From a virus, in the IMG/VR virus record IMGVR_UViG_3300037635_003804, positions 1 to 24,107 of that record: a DNA stretch of 24,107 bases; one strand, given 5' to 3'. Below the pieces are notes generated by a model. The model made no database searches and was not told the origin of the DNA. It saw only the letters and a program-made list of their open reading frames with translations. Within the stretch, counting starts at the first letter, position 1, and each line of letters opens with the position of its first letter. Shown here in pieces: positions 9,701 through 16,681 of the stretch. A program made the position numbers and the translations under genes.

Positions 9701-12700
9701 GAAAAAACATTACTATCTAATCAGTCTACGTATAATTTATATGGTGACTATATCGCTAAAACTCTGAACCAGGTGTCCGCGACACATCCATTACCTAGTG
9801 CTTGGATTTTAAAATATGGGGCAATTTGGCACAGATATAAGGAGTTCATTAATAATAATACGGACTTTTTAACTTCGGTATGGACAGATTTCGACGCTAA
9901 CACATATTTTAACAATGGTAGTGGTTTGGTGTACACATATGATTTAAATGTGGGTCCTAATAACAATTTAATGAGTTTCGGAGGACAGTGGTCCCCTACC
10001 CCCACGATGGACCAACTTAATTTAGGTTTTTACCCTGAACTAAACAACTATATTTATTATTTCGTTACTGGGGAGTTATTATATGACGGATTTAACATTA
10101 GTGGGTTCCCCATAACAGATAACCAAGTCAACCAACTTATAACCCAAGAAGCTTTATATTTAAAGAATGCGGAAGAATTAACCATAACCTCCTTAACGAC
10201 GGACCCAATACAGACCAGAGCAAATTTTTGGTTTAACTACTACGATTTAACTATGGAGTCTTATTTAAGTGGTTATACTACGGAACAATATCTATTATTT
10301 CCGTGTGAAGGTGGAATGAAGAAATCCCAAGTGGAATTTGAAGTTAGTTCACCATATTCCTTAACTAATAACCCCAATGTAACTAATGGAGCGGCACGGC
10401 TTGTCTGGTCACTTTCTAACTACGGATATTTTGAACACCATCAGAACACTTTTCCACAACCAGACCAGTACCTAAAGAAAATAATGGTAGACCAAGAAGA
10501 ACAACTTTCTTTTAACATTACCAATAATGAAGAATATGCGTCTATTGAAGAATTATTTGACATATTTAGTCCCGAAATTTTAGATACGTTTGAAGGGTAC
10601 TTCTTAAATTTTAGTGAGACGTTTAATGTTGACCCCCCCATTGCTTACGAAAAAGAAGACATAATGAGTCTAAATTTCCAACAGATAGTTAGGGAATTCT
10701 TAAAAATAGACCAAAATAAGGTTAACGATAGTCAAAGCAATACACAGTTAAGTTACAATTTAGGACAGACACAATTAAATAAAATTAATTCTACACTTAG
10801 AGAATTTCTAACCCACCAAAAGGCTTTTAATTTTTATAATCCTAAAGATATTAATCTAGAAGTGTTTAGAAGTTTGACACCTTCTTCAGGAGCAACACCA
10901 ACGGTCTCGTTTGGTAGGTATACGGGGAACTTACCACCAGATATAAGTTTAATTGATTCAACCACACTATATCTTGATGAATGGAAAGAATTAAGGAAAC
11001 AGGTGGGGTTCTACACTAACTCACTCTCATCTGCTTACACATTAAACTTAATCTATAATGATAGTGGAAATTATGTTACTGAATTTTTTCGTGAGCTTAA
11101 TATTGAGTTTAACGTACCTAATATAAAATTGTTAAGGAAAATAATTAGAATGTATGTGACCGTTAGAATTGATGCGGGGGCTACCGAGAATATTGACAAT
11201 GTAGAATTCTTACAAAGAATAAAAACTGAAGTTGTAGAATCTTGGGAATTCTCCCAGTTCGATTTCCTTAACCAACTATTCATACAACTTAAGACGGTAT
11301 TACCACAGACAGCTGAAACTCAGATAGAGGAATTTACTGACAATTCCACTTATAATAGTGACGAAAATAAACTTGAACAATATCAAGTATTTAAGACTCT
11401 AAACGATAAGTGGATTTCAGGTGAGGAGTTTAGTAATAAATACCTATTTGAAGATTTTTTATTTTATGATGTGGCTAATAGAGATATTGGGGACAAAGCA
11501 ATAATAACCACGGATGCCATTAAAAGTTTCGGACACATTAATAACACCAATAAAAGTTTATTAACTATAATCGGTTCTTTACTACAAGGTAATTTCTTTA
11601 ACTTTATGGGGATGCCTTCCTATATTAATTTTTATGGGATGACATCTAATGGGGACACCCCGATACCTAAACTAAGCACACAAGACGAAGCAGACGCACT
11701 TTTTGGTACACATCTAGAAGTTGACACATTAGATTCAGGACCAAAATTTTTATGCCAATATGTTGGCCCACCATCTACACAGTTAGGTGGGGAACTCACC
11801 AAAAAGAGCAAATATGAAAACGATTCATTTATGTTGGGGAGAACCGTCCAAAACCCACTACTTTCTACCGATTATGACCCACAAAAAAATAATAAAGTTG
11901 TGGCGTTTGCCGTAGATTTTGGAATACAAAGTCAAGGTGTATTTAAAGGGATTAGTTTAGACCAAAGTGAATTTAAAAATACTTCCGAATCCTTTGTTGT
12001 TACAGAGGCTATGGCACAATCCGCTAACGATAAAAGTATAATGACCCAAGGGCTCAGTTTATTTAATATATATAAAAGTCGTTCCTATACGTGTAAGATA
12101 GAAGCGATGGGGAACGTTTGTATCCAACCCACAATGTATTTTGAATTACGACACGTACCTATGTTTAGTGGGCCATACCTTATATTGGATGTAGAACATA
12201 ACATACAACCCAACACTATGACTACTACCTTTACTGGTGTTAGGGTCCCTTTCCACAAAATGCCTGAAATAAGTCAATTGGTGGCTAAGGTAAATCAAAC
12301 ATTTTTAAATAAAGTAAGGAAGAAAGTTAAACAAGAAAAAGAAATTGCGAGAAAAGGAGGGTTTGAAGCTGAAAGTGATACTGAACTTGAATCAGTTAAA
12401 AAAGGAAATACTAATTTTATAGGTAGGGACGACGATAAGGTAGATTATATTATCATCCATGTTACAGCGGGTGTAGATTACGGTGCCGACCCTATCAGTA
12501 ACATCAATCAACAACATCTAAATCGTGGATTTGCGGGTATTGGATACCACTATCTAATATCTAGAGGTACCGGAGGTAGTAAACCAGACGGTACATTATA
12601 TGGTGCAAGACCTTATGGTAAGGTTGGAGCACACGTACTCGGACACAATGAAAGGTCAATAAGTGTGAGTATGATTGCTAATTGTGATAAAATGGGGACT

Positions 12701-13207
12701 TATACTTCAGTTGGAGATTATGCGACAGATAAACAAAAGGATACATTAGAATGGACCTTATTGTATTTGTTATTTAAAGGTGGACTATTTAAAGTCAAGG
12801 AATCCCAAACGGGCAGGTATGGGGTAATAGTTAAAACAGGTTCGGGAGACGAGTTGGTGGAAGACCCCACGGAAATTACAGACAATAATAAAGGGGTGGT
12901 CCCTAATTTATGGAAGAATGTCTTAAAAGGGCATAATAATTTTTCCAATAAGAGATGTCCATGTTTTAGAGTGGAGAGAGAATTGGAGGGTAGATTGGGG
13001 GTAAACCTAAGAAAAAAATTAGCGATAGTGGTAAATGAGTTAAATAGTATTGCACAATTTAACCCATTTAACAGTGATGAAACATCACAAGAAAAAATGA
13101 TAGACATTATAGGTTTAGGTAAAAGAGGAAGTGGTGGTGCTTATGTTCCTAGTCCGTGGGAGACCAACTCGGGACAATTTGGTGGAAACGATTTAGCTAT
13201 GAACTAA
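6791..13207 (+). CDS. Baseplate hub protein with C-terminal N-acetylmuramoyl-L-alanine amidase (2138 aa)
   Basis: This is a fused hub and tail lysin. Residues about 150-260 contain a hub-like module (FTPIVNITFTDVRG, then FFQLPYPLFKLKLKGYYGKA). A second beta-rich module at about 1757-1830 (CKIEAMGNVCIQPTMYF, then VPMFSGPYLILDVEHN) resembles C-terminal parts of gp27-like hubs. A linker rich in Lys and Glu leads to an Amidase_2 domain at about 1880-2080. Its zinc ligands align with T7 lysozyme: His1890 (IIIHVTAG), His2048 and Cys2056 (the T7 spacing of eight residues). The catalytic Tyr in GYHYLI and Lys2054 are also present. This enzyme family cuts the bond between N-acetylmuramic acid and L-Ala in peptidoglycan, here presumably opening the wall during tail penetration. 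T4 instead uses a muramidase domain on gp5. The roughly 1400 residues between the modules are unassigned. The gene starts 14 bases after the gp53-like stop. Confidence 0.88.
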   Translation: MANEISNGDNVLVEFSENNILLVDPSRVFEGGKVKDRLVDSENLIIYASLKARVVPRSKLIAGAGVDNPTPEAFVDVFEGDINFLKPEGKSYYTSDWTDTQTGKGFATAGGALNQRVQNTVTDPRTGQVRVSEEISNRLDSEGFGINNISVTLNRAFTPIVNITFTDVRGQTLFEQGPNSPYAAFFQLPYPLFKLKLKGYYGKAVEYQLMLEKFNASFDASTGNYNVTCNFKGRVTALLADINLQEMRVAPYMFSRSYEVDNGEDEKTSFFTSRGRQTLSQVYEAYKAKGLIDNRLPDLTIDDLIDRIKELETDIEKKLKSYNLNALDDIEKYDKYSTGYRNKILASGGWRATYIDTDINSITGPQVDVKTDKVYYMFKKVYRDNPVKQKDAFENLKKRIKEGNEGLLGNKTFGTGGEQAIPVDIRYEDLLAAPPTGFEDSTNSWFTFEIFEEKIGKIITVFNTKRTEIEKTLTAAVNTVVVESLGFNPTVRNIFAIFISHADTFLRLMDETHNQAFAVREDPNRLNSINGTGSPSSTDEVVMVYPWPHYYLEETDENGPQYVSTYPGSTNVLGQTKAYDATLWPEVNFVEEFFKAQVIGNVDSKPEFALNTVGGNWVPITSFELGEEQVYINKSIVPFNYEIWDRSIVFSCFSGLSTRLKENVAKNTFYELAKVEAANIKEYLTGLLDLNELLKNQTFNYNTFLTYLKEISPLNNYQLLIRDQFNTPYIRLKSNSGRFTLTPFNTFKSLTYQLNNGEIESSLSTLDNVLSSGNVRDNNILETFPFSHFVSNDPNTSWTVNNLAAGPQISSYESLNSIQQSLAYQQDQKVFASIIPDNTTSSVLEDIQFYTDADWASKTAITDLATKIDTRFINNQNTRNSWEVFYEKVQLQTDSSYVCNQNLVTTEGDLDYGDNYEGEIFSKQITSLLNTPYFINSMVEGVDNEINNIDSPYKSAAYLFLHSLPLPTLREKTLLSNQSTYNLYGDYIAKTLNQVSATHPLPSAWILKYGAIWHRYKEFINNNTDFLTSVWTDFDANTYFNNGSGLVYTYDLNVGPNNNLMSFGGQWSPTPTMDQLNLGFYPELNNYIYYFVTGELLYDGFNISGFPITDNQVNQLITQEALYLKNAEELTITSLTTDPIQTRANFWFNYYDLTMESYLSGYTTEQYLLFPCEGGMKKSQVEFEVSSPYSLTNNPNVTNGAARLVWSLSNYGYFEHHQNTFPQPDQYLKKIMVDQEEQLSFNITNNEEYASIEELFDIFSPEILDTFEGYFLNFSETFNVDPPIAYEKEDIMSLNFQQIVREFLKIDQNKVNDSQSNTQLSYNLGQTQLNKINSTLREFLTHQKAFNFYNPKDINLEVFRSLTPSSGATPTVSFGRYTGNLPPDISLIDSTTLYLDEWKELRKQVGFYTNSLSSAYTLNLIYNDSGNYVTEFFRELNIEFNVPNIKLLRKIIRMYVTVRIDAGATENIDNVEFLQRIKTEVVESWEFSQFDFLNQLFIQLKTVLPQTAETQIEEFTDNSTYNSDENKLEQYQVFKTLNDKWISGEEFSNKYLFEDFLFYDVANRDIGDKAIITTDAIKSFGHINNTNKSLLTIIGSLLQGNFFNFMGMPSYINFYGMTSNGDTPIPKLSTQDEADALFGTHLEVDTLDSGPKFLCQYVGPPSTQLGGELTKKSKYENDSFMLGRTVQNPLLSTDYDPQKNNKVVAFAVDFGIQSQGVFKGISLDQSEFKNTSESFVVTEAMAQSANDKSIMTQGLSLFNIYKSRSYTCKIEAMGNVCIQPTMYFELRHVPMFSGPYLILDVEHNIQPNTMTTTFTGVRVPFHKMPEISQLVAKVNQTFLNKVRKKVKQEKEIARKGGFEAESDTELESVKKGNTNFIGRDDDKVDYIIIHVTAGVDYGADPISNINQQHLNRGFAGIGYHYLISRGTGGSKPDGTLYGARPYGKVGAHVLGHNERSISVSMIANCDKMGTYTSVGDYATDKQKDTLEWTLLYLLFKGGLFKVKESQTGRYGVIVKTGSGDELVEDPTEITDNNKGVVPNLWKNVLKGHNNFSNKRCPCFRVERELEGRLGVNLRKKLAIVVNELNSIAQFNPFNSDETSQEKMIDIIGLGKRGSGGAYVPSPWETNSGQFGGNDLAMN

Positions 13208-13216
13208 TTCAGTGGT

Positions 13217-13231
13217 TTACAATTATTGTAA
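13217..13231. repeat. Perfect palindrome abutting a candidate promoter
   Basis: TTACAATTATTGTAA is a perfect odd-length dyad (two 7-base arms around a single T). It ends on the base directly before TATTTATA at 13232-13239, in the 49-base gap between the hub gene and the 68-aa gene. It could be an operator-type binding site, or an incidental feature of AT-rich DNA. Confidence 0.35.
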
Positions 13232-13250
13232 TATTTATATATAAAATAAG
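13230..13250 (+). promoter_or_regulatory. Candidate phage promoter/leader, AATATTTATAT copy 2
   Basis: AATATTTATAT at 13230-13240 is followed by AAATAAG at 13244-13250 and the ATG at 13257. This matches the leader at 1141-1162 almost base for base, and in both copies 17 bases separate the TATTTATA core from the ATG. Two copies of one leader 12 kb apart argue for a functional signal, probably a promoter for the small genes downstream. The call is an inference from repetition and position. Confidence 0.42.
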
Positions 13251-13256
13251 ATTATT

Positions 13257-13463
13257 ATGAAAAACATAGAAAAAAATTTAGACACATTTCTAGGCAACAA
13301 AACACAACCTAACAAAAATGTTAAGGTCGAAGAAGAAGGCTTTGAAGAAGTTTGTGATAAAGATACTGGGGAATGTACAACCGTTAAGTCGAAAGACGGA
13401 CTTATTGAAAGAGTCAATAAAAAAATAATCGTAGAAGACGGTAGAAGTCTTTTAATGGATTAA
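13257..13463 (+). CDS. Small hypothetical protein (68 aa)
   Basis: I do not recognise this family. The protein is charged, rich in Lys, Glu and Asp, with no membrane segment or signal peptide. It has a central EVCDKDTGECTTV element with two Cys seven residues apart, then LIERVNKKIIVEDGRSLLMD at the C-terminus. Support for coding comes from its position 17 bases after a repeated leader element, its A-rich upstream region, its fit in the gap between genes on the same strand, and the short distance (12 bases) to the next start. It is probably an accessory virion or assembly protein by context only. Confidence 0.65.
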   Translation: MKNIEKNLDTFLGNKTQPNKNVKVEEEGFEEVCDKDTGECTTVKSKDGLIERVNKKIIVEDGRSLLMD

Positions 13464-13475
13464 AAAAATATTAAA

Positions 13476-14198
13476 ATGGGTCGTAGAAAAGAAATTGAAA
13501 ATATTTTATCTGAAGAATTAAAAAGATTTAATCAGATAGGTGGGTATGTTGAAGGCCTACATGAACAATTTTTAGGTTTTAGTAACGTTAAAAGTGAATT
13601 GGGTGAGCAAGCAGAAGAGGGTGACGAAACTACAACTGATGATTCAGATGATTTAAATATTGAGTTGGAAGATACTACGGATACTGGTGACGATACAAAC
13701 ACAGAAGAAAGTGGTGAGGATTTAAATATTGAGATGGACGACTTAGGTACAGAAGAAGATTTGGACTTAAATGAACCTAGTGGAAATTCAGAAGAGATTG
13801 ACGTTACCGACATAGTAACCATTACTAAAGAAACTGGTGAAAAAACGGAAGAGTTGGAAGGCACTATAGGAAAACAAAAAGATAGTATTGATTCTCTAAT
13901 CTCTAAATTAGATGACCTGGAAACCAAACTAAATGGTATGGATAAAGTAATGGCGTCCATAAATGACTTAGAAGGTAAGATAGAAGAGTACAGACCACAA
14001 ACACCAGAAGAAAAACTAGAACTTCGTTACTTAGATAGTGGACCGTTTAACCAGTCACCTAAAAAATATTGGGAGGATAAAAAAGGAGATTTGAAGAAAC
14101 AAAAAGACAAACATGAGTACGTATTAACTTCGGATGAAGTGGAGAACGTAAACGACAATGATATCAAAAATAGTTGGGCCTACAGTCCAGAAGATTAA
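13476..14198 (+). CDS. Acidic coiled-coil protein, probably structural or assembly related (240 aa)
   Basis: No family is recognised. The N-terminus (about 1-35) is a basic amphipathic helix (MGRRKEIENILSEELKRFNQ). Residues about 42-108 are very acidic and rich in Asp, Glu, Thr and Ser, with a duplicated DLNIE block. Residues about 110-170 show heptad-like spacing (TEELEGTIGKQKDSIDSLIS, then KLDDLETKLNGM) typical of a coiled coil. The C-terminus is Lys- and Asp-rich (KKYWEDKKGDLKKQKDKHEY). Such composition suits a scaffold, chaperone or virion-associated protein. It is the last gene before the strong terminator at 14226, so it closes the tail block. The ATG sits 12 bases after the previous stop in an A-rich tract. 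The coding call is firm; the function is unknown. Confidence 0.8.
   Translation: MGRRKEIENILSEELKRFNQIGGYVEGLHEQFLGFSNVKSELGEQAEEGDETTTDDSDDLNIELEDTTDTGDDTNTEESGEDLNIEMDDLGTEEDLDLNEPSGNSEEIDVTDIVTITKETGEKTEELEGTIGKQKDSIDSLISKLDDLETKLNGMDKVMASINDLEGKIEEYRPQTPEEKLELRYLDSGPFNQSPKKYWEDKKGDLKKQKDKHEYVLTSDEVENVNDNDIKNSWAYSPED
13650..13738 (+). repeat. In-frame 20-base direct repeat within the acidic gene
   Basis: GATTTAAATATTGAGTTGGA at 13650-13669 recurs at 13719-13738 with one mismatch (GATTTAAATATTGAGATGGA). The copies are 69 bases, or 23 codons, apart, so each encodes a DLNIE block in the acidic region. This looks like a small internal duplication that could expand or contract by slippage. Confidence 0.75.
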
Positions 14199-14225
14199 TA
14201 AAATTAACCACATAATATTGGACAA

Positions 14226-14258
14226 AAAAAGGGGGAGGTCATTGACTTCCCCTTTTTT
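14226..14258 (+). terminator. Strong intrinsic terminator ending the tail block
   Basis: A 15-base-pair stem (14226-14240 with 14244-14258, two G-T wobbles) closes on a 3-base ATT loop. The inner part is GC-rich and the outer part is an A-tract paired with a T-tract, so the 3' side ends in TTTTTT. It lies 27 bases after the stop of the acidic protein gene and about 50 bases before the gp32-like gene. It would end transcription of the tail genes and insulate the replication genes. Because an A-tract flanks the other side, it could also work on the - strand, although no - strand gene needs it here. Confidence 0.88.
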
Positions 14259-14309
14259 GTGTATTATATTTTCACATATAAAACTTTTAATTAATTAAAA
14301 AAAAAACAA

Positions 14310-15191
14310 ATGGGCACTTTAGACGCAATTTTAAAACAATACGAACAAGGACAAGTTCAAAGTAACGGACCGAAAAATAATATTAGTAGAGAAGACAGAC
14401 TTAAAAAATACTTCGCTACTTATCTACCACAAGGAGAAAAAGAAGGTGAACGTAATATCAGAATTCTACCTACTAGTGATGGTAGTTCACCATTTAAGGA
14501 GGTGTTTTTCCATGAAATCCAAGTGGACGGTAAGTGGGTAAAATTGATGGACCCAGGAAAGAACGGTGACGGTTCACCAACAGGTGATAGGAGTCCACTA
14601 AATGAAGTGGAAGAAGCACTTAAATTAACTGGTAACCAGAAAGACAAAGACATCGCTAGACAATACCGTTCTAAGAAATTTTACATTGTTAAAGTGATTG
14701 ACCGTGACGCAGAAGATGACGGCGTAAAATTTTGGAGATTTAAATGGAATTATAAAGGTGATGGTGTAATGGATAAGATTATCCCTATCTTTCAAAAAAG
14801 AGGAGACATTACAGACGCTAAAGAAGGTAGAGACTTAACTTTAATGTTAAAATCAGTACCACTTCCTAGTGGAAAAGGCAATTATACGGTTGTATCTATG
14901 GTTATGGCTGAAGACCCATCCGTATTGGCGGGAGATGAAGCTACAACTAAAGAGTGGTTAGGAAATGTAGAAACATACAAAGATGTTTACGCACAAAGAC
15001 CTGTAGAATATTTAGAGGCTGTATCTAGAGGGGAAACACCAGTTTGGGATACGGACCTTAAGAAATATGTTTATGGTGATACTGAATCTAGCATTGATAT
15101 GGGTGGAAACACACCTCAGTCACCTATTAACACTACTACTACAGTAGACCCACAAGCAAACGACTCAGAGTCTGACGATTTACCATTCTAA
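14310..15191 (+). CDS. 32: gp32-like single-stranded DNA-binding protein (293 aa)
   Basis: The protein coats single-stranded DNA in replication and recombination. An N-terminal basic helix region (about 1-35) is followed by an OB-fold-like core (about 40-225) with FFHEIQVDGKWVKLMDPG and FYIVKVIDRDAEDDGVKFWR, the pattern of T4 gp32-type cores. A flexible Thr/Asn/Pro/Gln linker leads to an acidic C-terminus ending SDDLPF. Length is close to T4 gp32 (301 aa). Two points are odd. There is no Cys anywhere in the protein, so the gp32 zinc site is absent. The last residues match the bacterial SSB tip (DDDIPF type) that docks partner proteins, rather than a plain gp32 tail. The start follows a 10-base A run. 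It is the first gene after the terminator and 12 bases before uvsX, as expected for a replication operon. Confidence 0.88.
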   Translation: MGTLDAILKQYEQGQVQSNGPKNNISREDRLKKYFATYLPQGEKEGERNIRILPTSDGSSPFKEVFFHEIQVDGKWVKLMDPGKNGDGSPTGDRSPLNEVEEALKLTGNQKDKDIARQYRSKKFYIVKVIDRDAEDDGVKFWRFKWNYKGDGVMDKIIPIFQKRGDITDAKEGRDLTLMLKSVPLPSGKGNYTVVSMVMAEDPSVLAGDEATTKEWLGNVETYKDVYAQRPVEYLEAVSRGETPVWDTDLKKYVYGDTESSIDMGGNTPQSPINTTTTVDPQANDSESDDLPF

Positions 15192-15203
15192 TAGTAAAAA
15201 CTA

Positions 15204-16199
15204 ATGGCAATTAAGAAAAAAAGTTTTAAAGACATTAAAAGTAAGTTTTCTAAGAAAGCTTCCTTCAAACCAGACAGGTTTTTTGATTTGGGGGATGCGT
15301 TCTTAGACGCAACTGGTCTACCAGGTCCAGCTATGGGACACATTAACATGTTTTTAGGGCATACCGATACTGGTAAAACAACTGCTTTAGTTAAAACAGC
15401 GGTAGACGCTCAGAAAAAAGGGATTCTACCCGTGTTTATAATTACAGAACAAAAATGGGATTTTGACCACGCTAAATTAATGGGTTTAGATTGTGAAATG
15501 GCTGAGAACGGAGAGTGGGACGGGTTTTTTCTATTCAATAATGAGTTTCAATACATAGAACAAATCACCGACTACGTCAATGAGTTATTAGATGCTCAAG
15601 AAAGTGGTGAATTGGAATATGATTTAGTGTTATTATGGGACTCAGTAGGTTCTGTCCCGTGTAAAATGACCTTTGACGGTAAAGGTGGTAAACAACATAA
15701 CGCGAGTGTATTATCAGATAAAATCGGTATGGGAATAAATCAAAGGATTACCGGTTCTAGAAATACGAATTCCACACAATTAAATACACTGGTTACCGTG
15801 AACCAACCCTGGGTAGAATTACCGGACAATCCCTTTTCACAACCTAAAATCAAAGCTAAAGGGGGAGAATCACTATGGTTAAATTCAACCATAGTGTTTT
15901 TATTTGGTAATCAGAAGAACTCTGGAACCTCTAAGATAACAGCTACTAAAGATAAAAGAAAAGTTAAATTCGCGACACGAACCAAAATATCAATTATGAA
16001 AAACCACGTTAACGGTTTGGGGTATGAGGACGGAAAAATACTAGTAAGCCCACACGGATTCCTTAAGGGTAAGGACGCTGGAGAAGAAAAAAAATCAATA
16101 GAAGGGTATAAGACTGAAAATTCTGAGTACTGGAAAGACATTATAGGTTCTGATGGAGATTATAACTTAGCAGTTGAAGAAACTGGTGAAATATTTTAA
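15204..16199 (+). CDS. uvsX: UvsX/RecA-family recombinase (331 aa)
   Basis: This is a strand-exchange protein that forms filaments on single-stranded DNA and drives recombination-dependent replication and repair, working with the gp32-like protein encoded just upstream. The Walker A motif is G52-H-T-D-T-G-K-T59, and Walker B is LVLLWDS at about 141-147, ending in the Asp-Ser of RecA-type ATPases. A TVNQPWVELP element and a KAKGGESLW element at about 214-222 resemble the RecA L1/L2 neighbourhood. The basic N-terminus (MAIKKKSFKDIKSKFSKK) matches other UvsX proteins. At 331 aa it is somewhat shorter than T4 UvsX (about 390 aa), mainly at the C-terminus. A terminator-like hairpin lies inside the gene at 15871-15901. 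The ATG follows AGTAAAAACTA with no Shine-Dalgarno. Confidence 0.93.
   Translation: MAIKKKSFKDIKSKFSKKASFKPDRFFDLGDAFLDATGLPGPAMGHINMFLGHTDTGKTTALVKTAVDAQKKGILPVFIITEQKWDFDHAKLMGLDCEMAENGEWDGFFLFNNEFQYIEQITDYVNELLDAQESGELEYDLVLLWDSVGSVPCKMTFDGKGGKQHNASVLSDKIGMGINQRITGSRNTNSTQLNTLVTVNQPWVELPDNPFSQPKIKAKGGESLWLNSTIVFLFGNQKNSGTSKITATKDKRKVKFATRTKISIMKNHVNGLGYEDGKILVSPHGFLKGKDAGEEKKSIEGYKTENSEYWKDIIGSDGDYNLAVEETGEIF
15871..15901 (+). terminator. Terminator-like hairpin inside uvsX
   Basis: CACTATGGTT at 15871-15880 and AACCATAGTG at 15887-15896 form a perfect 10-base-pair stem with a 6-base loop, followed at once by TTTTT at 15897-15901. The form is that of an intrinsic terminator, but it is within the reading frame at about codons 223-233. 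In the body of a translated gene it would act only on RNA not covered by ribosomes. The structure is directly visible; its activity is unknown. Confidence 0.45.
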
Positions 16200-16210
16200 A
16201 TTAAAAAAAA

Positions 16211-16657
16211 ATGGAAGAAAATATGGTAAAAGTAGAAAAAGGTAACAAAATTAAAGTACATTATACTGGCACTTTAAATGATGGTAATAAATTTGATAGT
16301 TCCCACGATAGAGGGCAGACTCTAGATTTTGAAGTCGGTACTGGTCAGATGATAAAAGGATTTGATGAAGGTGTAATAGGTATGGAAGTAGGTGAGACTA
16401 AAGACTTACACCTAAAGCCAGAGGACGCTTATGGACTAAGAAAAGAAGAAGCTCAAACAGAAGTTCCTAAGAAGGCACTTCCATCAGACTTTAACCCTAA
16501 AATTGGGGAAACAGTTCAGGGTCAAACAATCGATGGAAGGCCGATTTTAGCGAAGGTTAAAGAATTACAAGAAGATAAGGTAATTTTAGATTTGAACCAC
16601 CCATTAGCAGGTGAAGAACTTAATTTTAATATTGAGTTAATAGAGATAGGAAAGTAG
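16211..16657 (+). CDS. SlyD-type FKBP peptidyl-prolyl cis-trans isomerase (148 aa)
   Basis: The enzyme isomerises X-Pro bonds and acts as a folding helper in the cytoplasm. The N-terminal FKBP part (about 10-65) has VHYTGTLNDGNKFDSSHDRG and VGTGQMIKGFDEGVIGMEVG. About residues 70-125 form the 'insert in flap' chaperone domain of SlyD (EDAYG, then VPKKALP, then GQTIDGRPILAKV). The final strand NHPLAGEELNFNIELIEI returns to the FKBP fold. The metal-binding His/Cys-rich tail of E. coli SlyD is absent. Two possible starts exist; the ATG at 16211 follows an A9 run, and one at 16223 would remove four residues. It sits 11 bases after uvsX and 24 bases before the 5' nuclease, an unusual place for a foldase in a replication operon. 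Confidence 0.92.
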   Translation: MEENMVKVEKGNKIKVHYTGTLNDGNKFDSSHDRGQTLDFEVGTGQMIKGFDEGVIGMEVGETKDLHLKPEDAYGLRKEEAQTEVPKKALPSDFNPKIGETVQGQTIDGRPILAKVKELQEDKVILDLNHPLAGEELNFNIELIEIGK

Positions 16658-16681
16658 TGTTTAATTTGATAATAAAACAAA

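Noticed and set aside
13532-13960. Ser-rich open frame on the - strand
   Set aside because: The Ser/Val richness is the complement of Asp/Glu/Thr codons of the acidic protein on the + strand.
14242-14274. Possible Bacteroidota-type promoter (TTG, about 21 bases, then TATATTTT) before the gp32-like gene
   Set aside because: It overlaps the terminator stem and the second box lacks the final G of TAnnTTTG; a promoter is expected in this gap but this match is too weak to annotate.
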